Source of the DNA: Salinisphaera sp. T31B1
GTDB taxonomy: Bacteria > Pseudomonadota > Gammaproteobacteria > Nevskiales > Salinisphaeraceae
Length of the DNA: 64,000 nt
NCBI RefSeq assembly: GCF_040361275.1
Contig: NZ_APNH01000001.1
Location: 1,027,001 to 1,091,000 of the forward strand
Direction of reading: 5' to 3'
Part shown: positions 1 to 8,380 of the stretch, piece by piece
Position numbering within the stretch: position 1 is the first letter of the stretch
Layout: each line of letters starts with the position of its first letter
Made by a program: the position numbers and the translations under genes
Notes under the pieces: generated by a model
Database searches by the model: none
Told to the model about the DNA's origin: nothing
What the model saw: only the letters and a program-made list of their open reading frames with translations

Positions 1-809
1 GCCAGATGATAATCCACGCCCAGATCGGCATCGCGCAGAATCAGCTCGGGCCGGCGTTCGATCAGGTCGAGATATCGGGCCGGCCGATCGGCGAAATTCA
101 GCGTGATCCGCGCAATACGCTCGCGCGAGGCGTCCATCGGTTCGACGCCCAGCGCACGGCTGTGGTGCCAGGCATCGATCGTGGCCTGCGCGTAGTCGGC
201 GCCGCGGTCGACATCGGCAGGGGCAACCTGCCAGCCGCCGGTGCCGCTGCGGATCAGCGTCAGTCGCGGCAGGATCAGGCGGGTCAGCTGTTCATCACGC
301 CCGATCAGCCCCGGCGCCAGCCAATGGGTCCAGCCCAGCGGCTGATCGGCCAGCTCGCCCACCGCAACCAGCAGCAACGCATGCGCGGTGCGCACATAGC
401 GCGTCCCGGGGCGGGGGCCCTCGGCGCCGATGGCGATCGGCGCCTGATCGTTGAACCGCAGTACCAGCGACGGGTCGTCCATGCCGCTGACCGTCTCCGC
501 CACGGCATCGCGGGCCATGCGGCGTTCGGGGACGGCGTCGGCGAACGCCAGCAGAGCCGCCACGCGGTTGGCATCCACGCGTGCCCGGACCGGTGCGCTC
601 AGCCGCCAGCGAGCACCGTCCCGGTCGCGCGCCAGCGCGATCACGTCGTCGGGCGTGTTGACCGTGATGTCGGTAATGGCGGCCGATGCCAATCCGGTCA
701 CGCTCGGCGGGGGCGACGGCTTCGGGGCACGCATGAGCCACAGGGCACTGCACAGGGCGACCAGCCCGGCGAACAGCAGCAGATTGAACACGATTCGCTT
801 GCGATTCAT
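1..809 (-). CDS. DUF4340-like protein, 3' end beyond window
   Basis: Reading leftward from an ATG at 807-809, an open frame runs to the window edge (about 269 residues seen, no stop). It opens with a short basic stretch and one hydrophobic segment (about residues 6-24), so it is a signal-anchored or periplasmic protein. The rest alternates short beta-like stretches, with repeated 'WRLSAPV' and 'GWQVAPA' phrases typical of DUF4340 proteins. It follows the GldG-like gene by 12 bases and is the last visible gene of a four-gene ABC-exporter operon; DUF4340 proteins usually sit in exactly this place. Known of the family: companion of GldFG-like exporters, function unclear. The family call is by resemblance and neighbourhood; truncation is due to the window, not decay. 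Confidence 0.75.
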   Translation of the reverse strand, partial: MNRKRIVFNLLLFAGLVALCSALWLMRAPKPSPPPSVTGLASAAITDITVNTPDDVIALARDRDGARWRLSAPVRARVDANRVAALLAFADAVPERRMARDAVAETVSGMDDPSLVLRFNDQAPIAIGAEGPRPGTRYVRTAHALLLVAVGELADQPLGWTHWLAPGLIGRDEQLTRLILPRLTLIRSGTGGWQVAPADVDRGADYAQATIDAWHHSRALGVEPMDASRERIARITLNFADRPARYLDLIERRPELILRDADLGVDYHL

Positions 810-821
810 GGGCGTAACGGG

Positions 822-2174
822 TCAACGTCGGCGGCGCAGCCACCAGCGGCCCAGGCCGATGGCGATCAGTGCCATGGGCAGGCCGATCACGAACACCCAC
901 CACATCAGGCGAATGCGGGCGGGGGCCATCTGCAGGGTCGCATCGGGAGCCTTGGGCACGTCGACGGCAATCTGCGCATCGCGGTGAGCCAGCCACTGGA
1001 AAACAGCCAGCGCCAGGGCGCGATTGCCCAGATTGCCCAGATGCCCGTTGGCCATGAAGTCGCTATCGGCGATTACCGCGACCCGCTGTTGATCCGGCGT
1101 CGCGGCAGCGCTGGGTGCGGTTTGGTCGGCGGGCATGGCTCGGGTCAGGGCCAGGGCCATGTCCACCGGCCCTCGGGTATCGCCCTTGCCAGGCTCGAAC
1201 ACCAGGCTGGCGCGGTCGAGTGCGCCGGTCTCCAGCCAGCTGCGCGTGGTCGAACGCAGGAACACGGCAGGCTTCCAGCCATGAGTCTCGGTAGCAGCCA
1301 GGCCGCCGGCAAAGGGGAACAGGCTCAGTTGGGTGAGATGTTCGGTGATCGGCGTATCCGGGTAGTTGGCGACCAGTGCCATGGCCGGGTGGCCCGTCCC
1401 CAGCGTCTGGTAATCCGGGTACACCAGAGTGCCGGGGCGCCAGCGGACGCCCAGATCGTCGGCCAGTGCAGCCAGGCCGTAGCGCTGGCCGGGATCGTCC
1501 ACCCATAGCAGGGCGCCGCCGCGTGCAACGTAGTCGCGGATCATGCGTATTTCGCCGGGCAGCAGGGTCTGCTGCGGACTGGCGATCACCAGCACCGCGG
1601 CATTGTCCGGGATCGCCGCGGCCTGGGCGAGATTGAGCGTGCGTGTGGTCATGCCCTGGGCATCGAGCACGCCGGCCAGTGCGCTGTAGCCGCCGCTGGC
1701 GTCGTCGTCCGGCGCGCGTTCGCCGTGGCCGGTGAGAAACACGATCCATTGTCGATGTGCAGCCGACAGCCGCTGCAATGCGTTGGTCACGCTGGATTCG
1801 CTGTAGTCGGTGAGGGTCTGGGTGCGGCCCTGGTAGCCGAGCACGACGGCGCCGTCGGTGCCGATACCCAGAGCCCGCATGCGGTCGGGATGGCGGGCCG
1901 GGTCGGCGAAGGTCAGCTTCACATAGCGGCTCGCTCGGGTATAGCGGGCCAGACGGGTCCGTACCGTATCCCGCTGGGGGCCGGGATAGATATAGGCCGT
2001 GAAGGTGACCGGGTCGTCGCCCAGCGAATCCAGCACCCGCTGGCTGGCCTCGGTGAGTGTGTTGCGGTGACCGTAGGTCCAGTCGGCGCTGATCGCAAAA
2101 CGCTGGCTGGCCACGCCGGCTGCGATCGCCACCGCCAGGATCAGCACCATGCTCAACAGATGGCCGGCCTTCAC
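822..2174 (-). CDS. GldG-family ABC-type transport protein
   Basis: About 450 residues. A GTG start at 2174 overlaps the stop of the upstream permease (GTGA), so the two are translationally coupled. There is one N-terminal transmembrane helix (about residues 6-22), a large extracytoplasmic part with a 'VFLTGHGER' stretch and a Rossmann-like 'VLVIASPQQ...LLPGE' region typical of the GldG/IFT52-like domain, and a C-terminal hydrophobic helix followed by an arginine-rich tail. In Bacteroidetes, GldG partners GldA and GldF in gliding; in proteobacteria the same trio occurs without gliding and its substrate is unknown. With the ATPase, permease and DUF4340 protein it probably forms one export complex. 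The longer frame reaching 2222 would run into the permease gene and is less likely. Confidence 0.85.
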   Translation of the reverse strand: MKAGHLLSMVLILAVAIAAGVASQRFAISADWTYGHRNTLTEASQRVLDSLGDDPVTFTAYIYPGPQRDTVRTRLARYTRASRYVKLTFADPARHPDRMRALGIGTDGAVVLGYQGRTQTLTDYSESSVTNALQRLSAAHRQWIVFLTGHGERAPDDDASGGYSALAGVLDAQGMTTRTLNLAQAAAIPDNAAVLVIASPQQTLLPGEIRMIRDYVARGGALLWVDDPGQRYGLAALADDLGVRWRPGTLVYPDYQTLGTGHPAMALVANYPDTPITEHLTQLSLFPFAGGLAATETHGWKPAVFLRSTTRSWLETGALDRASLVFEPGKGDTRGPVDMALALTRAMPADQTAPSAAATPDQQRVAVIADSDFMANGHLGNLGNRALALAVFQWLAHRDAQIAVDVPKAPDATLQMAPARIRLMWWVFVIGLPMALIAIGLGRWWLRRRR

Positions 2175-2944
2175 GCGCTTCGATCCATGTCCAGCCGGAC
2201 GACGGTCAGGCCCAGAAAACACAGCGTGAAGATGAGGAAATACAGCACGTCAGCGCTGGAGAACACTCCGCGCAGCAGCGCGTCGTGATGACCGATCAAG
2301 GACAGCGTGCGAGCCAGGCCGGCCAGCGGTACGGTGGTGCCGAAGATCACGGGCTGCCAGTCTAGCGTGGAGACCGCATAGACCAGCCACAGCGTGAGCA
2401 GCGCGCCGAGTGTGGTCACCGCAGCAACGGTCGGCTCCCGTGTGAGCGATGAAATGAATACGCCAAGCGCGGTGAAGGCGGCCATGACCAGCCACAGCCC
2501 GACCGCCGCCGCCGCCAGCAGCCCCAGATCCAAGGGTGTGAACAGCCACAGCGACAGTGGCATGGCCACGATCAACAGCCACATCAGGCTGAGATAGCTC
2601 ATCAGCCCGACGAACTTGCCGGCCACCAGGGACGCGAGGCCGACGGGTGCTGCGAGCATCAATTCCAGGCTGCCGGTTTTTCGTTCCTCGGCGATGACGC
2701 GCATGGTCAGCAGCGGTATCACCAGCAGCATCACGAGGGTGGCGAACCGCAGCAGGCCACCGCCGACCAGTTCGGACACGCCGTCGTAGGCCCCGAGGCT
2801 GCGCGGATTCAGCGCGATATCGCTCAACGACAGTACGAACAGCAGACCGGTGAGCAGCTGGGTGATGGCCAGCAGGGTCCAGGCCAACGGCGAGACGAAC
2901 AGCCGGCGCAGTTCATGGCCGGCGATGGCAAACAACCCGGTCAC
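2171..2944 (-). CDS. ABC-2 type permease (GldF-like)
   Basis: 257 residues, with about six hydrophobic helices spread over the whole length and the 'AEERKTGSLELMLAAPV' signature of ABC-2 permeases around residues 85-102. That loop ('EE+ +GT+E LL + PV') is highly characteristic of GldF/NosY-like exporters. The GTG start at 2944 overlaps the upstream ATPase stop (2941-2943) and the stop overlaps the GldG start, so all three are coupled. It forms the inner-membrane channel of the exporter whose ATPase is encoded just upstream. The substrate cannot be read from sequence. It resembles GldF more than a drug exporter because of its GldG and DUF4340 partners. Confidence 0.9.
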   Translation of the reverse strand: MTGLFAIAGHELRRLFVSPLAWTLLAITQLLTGLLFVLSLSDIALNPRSLGAYDGVSELVGGGLLRFATLVMLLVIPLLTMRVIAEERKTGSLELMLAAPVGLASLVAGKFVGLMSYLSLMWLLIVAMPLSLWLFTPLDLGLLAAAAVGLWLVMAAFTALGVFISSLTREPTVAAVTTLGALLTLWLVYAVSTLDWQPVIFGTTVPLAGLARTLSLIGHHDALLRGVFSSADVLYFLIFTLCFLGLTVVRLDMDRSA

Positions 2945-3888
2945 GCGGCGGCCTCCGGCGCGTGGCGTTCACTGCCGCTGGTCAGCGCGGCGAAGCGCTC
3001 TTCCAGGCTCGGCGCGCGTCGTGTCAGCTCCAGCAGTTGCCAGCCACGGGCGACCGCCGTATCGACCAGGGTGGCCCGCACGTCGTGACCGGGGGCGACA
3101 GCCAGACGCCAGCGACCGCTGCCCAGTGCCGTGGCGTCGACCACGCCGGTGATTGCCAGCAGCGCCTCGCGCGCCGGACTCGCGCCCAGCAACAGCTCGA
3201 CGGTGTCGCCGTCGCCATGGCGCGCCAGGGCCGCGTCGTAGACCACGCGTCCCTGGTGGACGATCAGCACGCGGGTCGCCACCGCCTGGATCTCGGAGAG
3301 CATGTGACTCGACAGAATCACGCTATGGCGGGCCGCCAGGCGTGCCACCAGGGCACGCACGCCGCGCAGCTGGTTCGGGTCCAGACCGGCCGTGGGTTCG
3401 TCGAGGATCAGCACGTCCGGACGATGCACGATGGCCTGGGCGATGCCCACGCGCTGCTGAAAGCCTTTCGAAAGATGACCGATCGGCCGCCGGCCGGTGT
3501 CCTCGAGGCCGCAGTCGGCCCGTGCGGCGTCGATCGCCCGGCGTCGATCGGCCCGCGGCACGCCGTGAACCGCGGCACAGAACGACAGATATTCATCGAC
3601 CGTCAGCTCCGGATACAGGGGCGGGCGCTCGGGCAGATACCCCAGCCCTTGTTTGGCCGTGCGGGCGTCTTCGGCCAGGTCGTGCCCGTTCAGGCTCACC
3701 CGGCCGGCCGAGGGGGCCAGCGTGCCGGCAAGCATGCGCAGGGTCGTGCTCTTGCCGGCGCCGTTGGGTCCCAGCATGCCCAGTACCTCGCCCGCGGCCA
3801 GTTCAATATCGATCCCGTCGACCACCCGGCGTCCGGCATAATCGCGGGCCAGGCCCTGCGCGCATAGCTTGATATCGCGTTCCATCAT
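2941..3888 (-). CDS. ABC transporter ATP-binding protein (GldA-like)
   Basis: 315 residues from the first of two adjacent ATG codons (3888, 3885); the longer upstream frame to 4098 lacks family similarity. It carries Walker A (GPNGAGKST, residues 40-48), the Q-loop region, the signature 'LSKGFQQRVGIA', Walker B 'VLILDEPTAGLD' and the switch histidine in 'SSHMLSE'. The C-terminal 90 residues form the extra domain common to ABC-2 exporter ATPases. It powers the permease encoded immediately downstream. First gene of the minus-strand operon; the 112-base gap to the divergent gene at 4001 must hold its promoter. Closest family type is GldA/NosF/CcmA-like. Confidence 0.92.
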   Translation of the reverse strand: MMERDIKLCAQGLARDYAGRRVVDGIDIELAAGEVLGMLGPNGAGKSTTLRMLAGTLAPSAGRVSLNGHDLAEDARTAKQGLGYLPERPPLYPELTVDEYLSFCAAVHGVPRADRRRAIDAARADCGLEDTGRRPIGHLSKGFQQRVGIAQAIVHRPDVLILDEPTAGLDPNQLRGVRALVARLAARHSVILSSHMLSEIQAVATRVLIVHQGRVVYDAALARHGDGDTVELLLGASPAREALLAITGVVDATALGSGRWRLAVAPGHDVRATLVDTAVARGWQLLELTRRAPSLEERFAALTSGSERHAPEAAA

Positions 3889-4000
3889 CTGTGTCCAGCG
3901 CGTGGTGCGTAAGCGGGCGACCGGTGCGGTTCGCGTGCGCGCATCATCGGTTGATAACCTCATGACCGTAAAGCCCCACGAAGGTTCGACTGCCCCGAAT

Positions 4001-5986
4001 ATGAGCACCAAAGACCGATACGGCGAACTCGGTGTCGATACCGGCGGCACCTTCACGGACGTGATCGCGCGTGTCGGCCAAGCGTTGCAGGTGCACAAGA
4101 TCGCCTCGACGCCGGACGCGCCGGAACGTGCGGTGATCGACGGCGTGCGGCATTTCGCCGGCGACGCCGCGCCCGACTGGCGGATCGTTCACGGCTCGAC
4201 CGTGGCGACGAACGCACTGCTGGAAAACGAGCTGGCAGACACGGGCTATGTCACCAACGCCGGTTTTGCGGATCTGCTGACCATTGGCCGGCAGGCCCGT
4301 CGCGATCTCTATGCGCTGGAGCCGCGTCCTTCGCCCGTACCGGTGCCGGCCGAGCGCTGTTTCGAGATCGAGGCGCGCATGGCGGCCGACGGTCAGACGC
4401 TGGTCGCGCTGGAATCGGCCATGCTGGAGCGCCTGGTCGAGCGGGTGCGTTCGGCCGGCGTGAAGGCGGTAGCCATCAACCTGCTGTTCGCCTTCATCGA
4501 CGACCGTCACGAGCGAGCGATCGAGCAGGCGTTGGCCGAGGCCGACCCGGGGCTGACCATCGCCCGCGGCTCGCGGGTGTTGCCGGAATACGGCGAGTAC
4601 GAGCGCGGTATCGCGACATGGCTGAATGCCGCGCTCGGCCCGGCCGTGGGCGGCTATCTGCGCCGGCTCGAGGACGCACTCGAGCGGGTGGCCATCATGC
4701 ACGGTGCAGCGGGCACAGTCGGCATCGATCAGGCCGCCGACAACGCCGTCAACCTGCTGTTGTCCGGTCCGGCGGGCGGGCTGCTGGGCGCCCGCTTCGT
4801 CGCCCGGGCCGCCGGGCTCGAGCGCGTGCTCACGCTCGATATGGGCGGCACCAGCAGTGATGTCGCGTTGGTCGGAGAGGAATTGGCGCTGACCAGCAAG
4901 ACCCGTATTGCCGATTACCCGGTGGCCGTGCCGATGGTCGATATGCACACCATCGGTGCCGGCGGTGGCTCGATCGCCTGGCTGGATGCCGGCGGGCTGC
5001 TCAAGGTGGGCCCGGCCTCGGCCGGCGCCGATCCGGGCCCGGCCTGCTATGGCAAGGGTGGAACCGAGCCGACCGTCACCGATGCCCATGTCGTGCTCGG
5101 GCGACTGCCTGCCTCCACACGGCTGGGCGGGCATATGGGTCTGGACGTACGCGCGGCCCGTCGGGCCATGGCCAAGATCGCCGAACCCCTCGAGCTGAGC
5201 GTGGAGGCTGCTGCCGCCGGCATCCTGCGGGTGGCCGACGAAGCCATGACCGGGGCGCTGCGCGTGATCTCGGTTGCCCGCGGCGAATCGGTCGCCCGGG
5301 ACAGTCTGTTGTGCTTCGGCGGGGCCGGGCCCTTGCATGCCTGTGCGCTGGCCGAAGGCATGGGCATGCAGCGCGTGCTCATACCGGTGTTCGCCGGCGT
5401 GTTGTCCGCGCTCGGGATGCTGGTTGCTCGCCGCTCGCGCGAGCGTTCATTGAGCATTCTCCAACCGCTGGCCAGCGTGGAGGCCGCGGCGATCGACGAC
5501 TGGCTCGCGCCGCTGCGCGAAGACACGCGCGCCGAACTCGCCGACGAAGGCGTTGCCGATCGGGACATCGACGAGCGGCTGAGCGCCGATCTGCGCTATG
5601 CCGGACAGAGCGCGTCGCTCAATCTGGCCTGGCGCGAGCCGAACGAACTCGTCGATGCGTTTCACCAGGCGCACGAAGCCCGCTACGGCCATCGCTTCGA
5701 TCTACCTGTCGAACTGGTGAATCTGCGACTGCACAAGGCCGGGCCCGTGCCCGATATGCAGTTGCCGGATATCGCCACGCGTGAGGGCGCGCCGCAGCCG
5801 AGCGAAACCGTGGCCGTACACGATTTCGGCAGCGATGTACCCGTCTACGATCGAGACGCGCTGTACGCCGGCCAACGGTTCGATGGCCCGGCGATTGTGC
5901 GAGAGACGGTAACCACGACCTGGGTCGCAGCCGACTGGTCGGCCGAGGTCGACCCGAAGGGTAATCTGTTGTTGCGCCGACGCTGA
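4001..5986 (+). CDS. Hydantoinase/oxoprolinase A-subunit-like protein
   Basis: 661 residues. It begins with the phosphate-binding motif 'GVDTGGTFTDV' (residues 9-19) of the Hydant_A_N domain, then the Hydantoinase_A domain with 'LTLDMGGTSSDVALV' and the glycine-rich 'GAGGGSIAW...SAGADPGPACYG' segment. Family members are ATP-dependent N-methylhydantoin amidohydrolases, acetone carboxylase-like enzymes or 5-oxoprolinases and normally need a B subunit encoded next door. No HyuB gene lies on either side, so this is an orphan A subunit and its substrate is open. ATG 4001 is chosen because the motif begins a few residues later; an in-frame ATG at 3962 is an alternative. It ends at a bidirectional terminator. 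Confidence 0.85.
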   Translation: MSTKDRYGELGVDTGGTFTDVIARVGQALQVHKIASTPDAPERAVIDGVRHFAGDAAPDWRIVHGSTVATNALLENELADTGYVTNAGFADLLTIGRQARRDLYALEPRPSPVPVPAERCFEIEARMAADGQTLVALESAMLERLVERVRSAGVKAVAINLLFAFIDDRHERAIEQALAEADPGLTIARGSRVLPEYGEYERGIATWLNAALGPAVGGYLRRLEDALERVAIMHGAAGTVGIDQAADNAVNLLLSGPAGGLLGARFVARAAGLERVLTLDMGGTSSDVALVGEELALTSKTRIADYPVAVPMVDMHTIGAGGGSIAWLDAGGLLKVGPASAGADPGPACYGKGGTEPTVTDAHVVLGRLPASTRLGGHMGLDVRAARRAMAKIAEPLELSVEAAAAGILRVADEAMTGALRVISVARGESVARDSLLCFGGAGPLHACALAEGMGMQRVLIPVFAGVLSALGMLVARRSRERSLSILQPLASVEAAAIDDWLAPLREDTRAELADEGVADRDIDERLSADLRYAGQSASLNLAWREPNELVDAFHQAHEARYGHRFDLPVELVNLRLHKAGPVPDMQLPDIATREGAPQPSETVAVHDFGSDVPVYDRDALYAGQRFDGPAIVRETVTTTWVAADWSAEVDPKGNLLLRRR

Positions 5987-6115
5987 CCGGCCCGGCCCGG
6001 CCCGGTCTGGCGACTGGACGGAATTCGTCGCGTCCGGCCCGAGCGACGGGTCAGCAGCGGCTGCGCTGTCGGCCGTCAACGCGCGCTTGCTGTTGCCAGC
6101 CCGAACACAAAACAC

Positions 6116-6143
6116 AAAAAAACCGGCGCACGGCCGGTTTTTT
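6116..6143. terminator. Bidirectional intrinsic terminator
   Basis: A 7-bp perfect stem (6121-6127 with 6133-6139, 5-base loop) is flanked by a run of A on the left and a run of T on the right, so it can stop the hydantoinase transcript from the left and the rpmB-rpmG transcript from the right. Confidence 0.85.
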
Positions 6144-6178
6144 CGCGATCCATGCCGGCTCGTGCCGGCTCGCTCAGA

Positions 6179-6334
6179 TCACTTGATCTTGGCTTCCTTG
6201 AAGATCACGTGCTTGCGGGCCTTGGGATCGTATTTCTTCATCTCGAGCTTGTCGGGCGTGTTCCGCTTGTTCTTGTACGTGGTGTAGAAGAACCCGGTAT
6301 CCGCGGTCGAGACCATGCGTACCTTTTCGCGCAT
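6179..6334 (-). CDS. rpmG: 50S ribosomal protein L33
   Basis: 51 residues, the normal length for L33. It starts [11 protein letters not shown] and contains '[20 protein letters not shown]' and a C-terminal '[10 protein letters not shown]', all diagnostic. There are no CxxC pairs, so this is the zinc-independent (C-) form. The ATG overlaps the rpmB stop by one base (TAATG), consistent with the conserved rpmB-rpmG pair. It acts in the large ribosomal subunit near the E site. A bidirectional terminator follows. It is short but unmistakable. Confidence 0.96.
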   Translation of the reverse strand: MREKVRMVSTADTGFFYTTYKNKRNTPDKLEMKKYDPKARKHVIFKEAKIK

Positions 6335-6567
6335 TATGCTTTCTCCTGCTTGCGGATCTTGGCCAGCACCTGATCGATACCCTGACGATCGATGATGCGC
6401 ATGCCCTTGGCGGACACCCGCAGACGAACATAACGCTTCTCGGATTCGACCCAGAAACGGTGCCAGTGCAGATTGGGCTCGAAACGACGACGCGTCTTGT
6501 TGTGCGCGTGCGAAACGTTGTTACCGGTGACCGGGCGCTTGCCCGTCACTTGACAGATTTGGGACAT
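6334..6567 (-). CDS. rpmB: 50S ribosomal protein L28
   Basis: 77 residues, standard length. The N-terminus '[20 protein letters not shown]' is diagnostic of bacterial L28, followed by a basic middle segment and the C-terminal '[13 protein letters not shown]'-like helix. ATG 6567 is preferred over an in-frame GTG one codon earlier, with an AAGAGG ribosome binding site about 7 bases upstream. First gene of the rpmB-rpmG operon. In many Gammaproteobacteria radC-rpmB-rpmG are contiguous; here an outer-membrane protein gene is inserted between radC and rpmB. Confidence 0.96.
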   Translation of the reverse strand: MSQICQVTGKRPVTGNNVSHAHNKTRRRFEPNLHWHRFWVESEKRYVRLRVSAKGMRIIDRQGIDQVLAKIRKQEKA

Positions 6568-6710
6568 CACTAACCTCTTGGATCGCGCGCAGCGCGTCAG
6601 CGAGCCGCGTATTTAATCATTATTGGGCGTGCGGCACAACCGCATATCGCGATAAATACGCGGGTTCGTGGCGACCATCGGCATACGGTCGGCCCCCCAT
6701 GGGGCAGGCA

Positions 6711-6738
6711 AACAAAAACACCCCGCCTGAGCGGGGTG
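6711..6738 (-). terminator. Intrinsic terminator of the barrel-protein gene
   Basis: An 8-bp stem (6719-6726 with 6731-6738) with a 4-base loop is followed, reading leftward, by a T-rich tract (seen as the A-rich 6710-6718 on the plus strand). It lies 60 bases past the stop of the gene ending at 6798. Confidence 0.8.
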
Positions 6739-6797
6739 CCGGGACCGCGGCCGCGCACCCGCGCGACCGCTTGCCTGCTGGTGACCTCGGCGACGCG

Positions 6798-7460
6798 CTA
6801 GAACGCGTAGCGGGCGCCCACGCGGACTTCGTTGTCGAAGTCCAGGCCCTGATTGCCGATGTCGTACTCGGTCGAGGCGTATTCGGCCGACAGCGCGAAG
6901 TTGTCGGTCAGATAGCCCAGCGTGCGTACACCGTAGCGCCAGCCGTCGGGCGAGCCATAGCTGATGCCGTCGCCGGAAATGCTGCCGTAGTCGACATAGC
7001 CACCGTGCGGGTTGATCTCGACGCGCGGATCGACCATCCAGCGCAGGCCGGCATCCACGCCGAAACCGGTGCCGGTGGCATCGCGATAACCCACGGCGTT
7101 GCGCAGGCCCAGGCGCTCGTAGGACACGGTGCCATAGTAGCCGAGACCGGTGCCTTCGGCGCCGCCATAGTCGTAGAAATCGTTGAGGCCGACACCGATG
7201 CTTCCGCGGTTCACGTCGAGCCCGCTGTTATCCATGTCCAGACGGTCATAACGTCCGTTGACGAACACATGATCGGTGAGCGCAGCCGATGCTTCGGCGC
7301 CGAAGCCGTCGTAATCGTAGCGGGTGCCGTCGAGCGAGCCATCGGGGATGTAGTCGCCCTGGAAATAGGTATAGCTCGGCGCACCGGGTTGATCGTTCGG
7401 AGCGGCGACAGCGGCCAGCGGCAACAGGCCGGCAGCTAGGAAGATCGCGGTCTTGTTCAT
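6798..7460 (-). CDS. Small outer-membrane beta-barrel protein
   Basis: 220 residues. A clear signal peptide (MNKTAIFLAAGLLPLAAVAA, cleaved near 20/21) is followed by alternating amphipathic strands rich in Y, G, D and S, ending in an aromatic residue ('VRVGARYAF'), the classic C-terminal signal for outer-membrane insertion. Length suggests an 8- to 10-stranded barrel of the OmpA/OmpW-like kind without a peptidoglycan-binding domain. ATG 7460 has a good GGAGAA ribosome binding site. A consensus-like sigma-70 promoter and an intrinsic terminator make it a strongly expressed single-gene unit. Function unknown. Confidence 0.82.
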   Translation of the reverse strand: MNKTAIFLAAGLLPLAAVAAPNDQPGAPSYTYFQGDYIPDGSLDGTRYDYDGFGAEASAALTDHVFVNGRYDRLDMDNSGLDVNRGSIGVGLNDFYDYGGAEGTGLGYYGTVSYERLGLRNAVGYRDATGTGFGVDAGLRWMVDPRVEINPHGGYVDYGSISGDGISYGSPDGWRYGVRTLGYLTDNFALSAEYASTEYDIGNQGLDFDNEVRVGARYAF

Positions 7461-7515
7461 AAATGGTTCTCCAAAAGCGCTTGCCGGAACAGGGGGAGGG
7501 TTCCGGCGCAGGCGA

Positions 7516-7544
7516 ACTTTAGGCAGCCGCGCGAAAAATGTCAA
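7516..7544 (-). promoter_or_regulatory. Sigma-70 promoter of the barrel-protein gene
   Basis: Reading leftward: a perfect TTGACA (7544-7539), a 17-base spacer, then TAAAGT (7521-7516). The start codon is at 7460, leaving a leader of roughly 50 bases. One of the best promoter matches in the window. Confidence 0.75.
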
Positions 7545-7586
7545 TAAAAAGTTAATTCATCGTTATAATAGTTTCAAGCATGCATA

Positions 7587-8261
7587 TTACATCATACCGC
7601 GCTCGGCCAACGATGTGTGACCCGAGCGGGTCAGGATTAAATGATCCAGTACGCGGATATCGACGAGACCCAGTGCCTGGGTCAAACGTCGCGTGATATC
7701 GCGATCGGCCGCGCTCGGCTCGGCCACCCCGGACGGGTGGTTGTGCGCGAGGATGAGCGAGGCCGCGTTGTGTCTGAGCGCGGCCTTGACCACTTCCCTG
7801 GGATACACCGCAGCGCCGTCGATGGTGCCGCGGAACAGTTCCTCGAAAGCGATCACGCGATTGCGGGTGTCGAGAAACACGCAGGCGAAGATTTCGTGCG
7901 CCCTGTCGCCCAGGCGCATCGAAAGATAGGCGCGTGTAGCTTGAGGGTCGCTTAACACGTCCTGGTCGGCGAGCGTCTCCGCGGCATGGCGCCGCGCCAT
8001 TTCCAGCACTGCCTGGAGCTGCGCGTATTTGGCTGTGCCCAGCCCGCGGGTATGACAGAACGTCTGTCGATCGGCGGCAAGCAGCGCGCCGAGGCTGCCG
8101 TACTCGGTGAGCAGTGCGCGCGCCATGTCGACCGCGCTCTGGCCGGCGATGCCGACCCGCAGAAAGATCGCGAGCAGCTCGGCGTCGGACAGGGCCGCGG
8201 CGCCGCGTTCGAGCAGTTTCTCTCGCGGTCGTTCGCTGGCCGGCCAGTCGGATATGCGCAT
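7587..8261 (-). CDS. radC: RadC family JAMM-domain protein
   Basis: 224 residues from the ATG at 8261 (the family starts with M-x-I-x-DWP; five upstream residues in frame are probably not translated). It has an N-terminal helix-hairpin-helix region ('[14 protein letters not shown]'), then the MPN/JAMM domain with 'EELFRGT' (about 140-146) and the metal-binding 'HNHPSG...SAAD' (173-186). The metal residues are intact, so it may be an active metalloprotease or nuclease-like enzyme, but no cell role is established for the family. Divergent from coaBC, as in many Gammaproteobacteria. Confidence 0.93.
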   Translation of the reverse strand: MRISDWPASERPREKLLERGAAALSDAELLAIFLRVGIAGQSAVDMARALLTEYGSLGALLAADRQTFCHTRGLGTAKYAQLQAVLEMARRHAAETLADQDVLSDPQATRAYLSMRLGDRAHEIFACVFLDTRNRVIAFEELFRGTIDGAAVYPREVVKAALRHNAASLILAHNHPSGVAEPSAADRDITRRLTQALGLVDIRVLDHLILTRSGHTSLAERGMM

Positions 8262-8380
8262 TGTCGTTCTCCCCATCGTCGTTGTTGTTTCTGCCAGCCT
8301 GCCGGGGCGTGGACTGCACCGTCCATGCCCGAGGGGGCGATCCGCCGCGCGAGCCGGCCGAGTCTGGTTACAATGGCGCC

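Noticed and set aside
6-1508. Plus-strand open frame of 500 codons
   Set aside because: It is antisense to the DUF4340 and GldG genes; composition is Arg/Gln/Gly/His-rich as in shadow frames of high-GC DNA, and no family features are seen.
7564-7569. Plus-strand TATAAT near the radC end
   Set aside because: No -35 partner and no plus-strand gene for 800 bases; AT-rich intergenic chance match.
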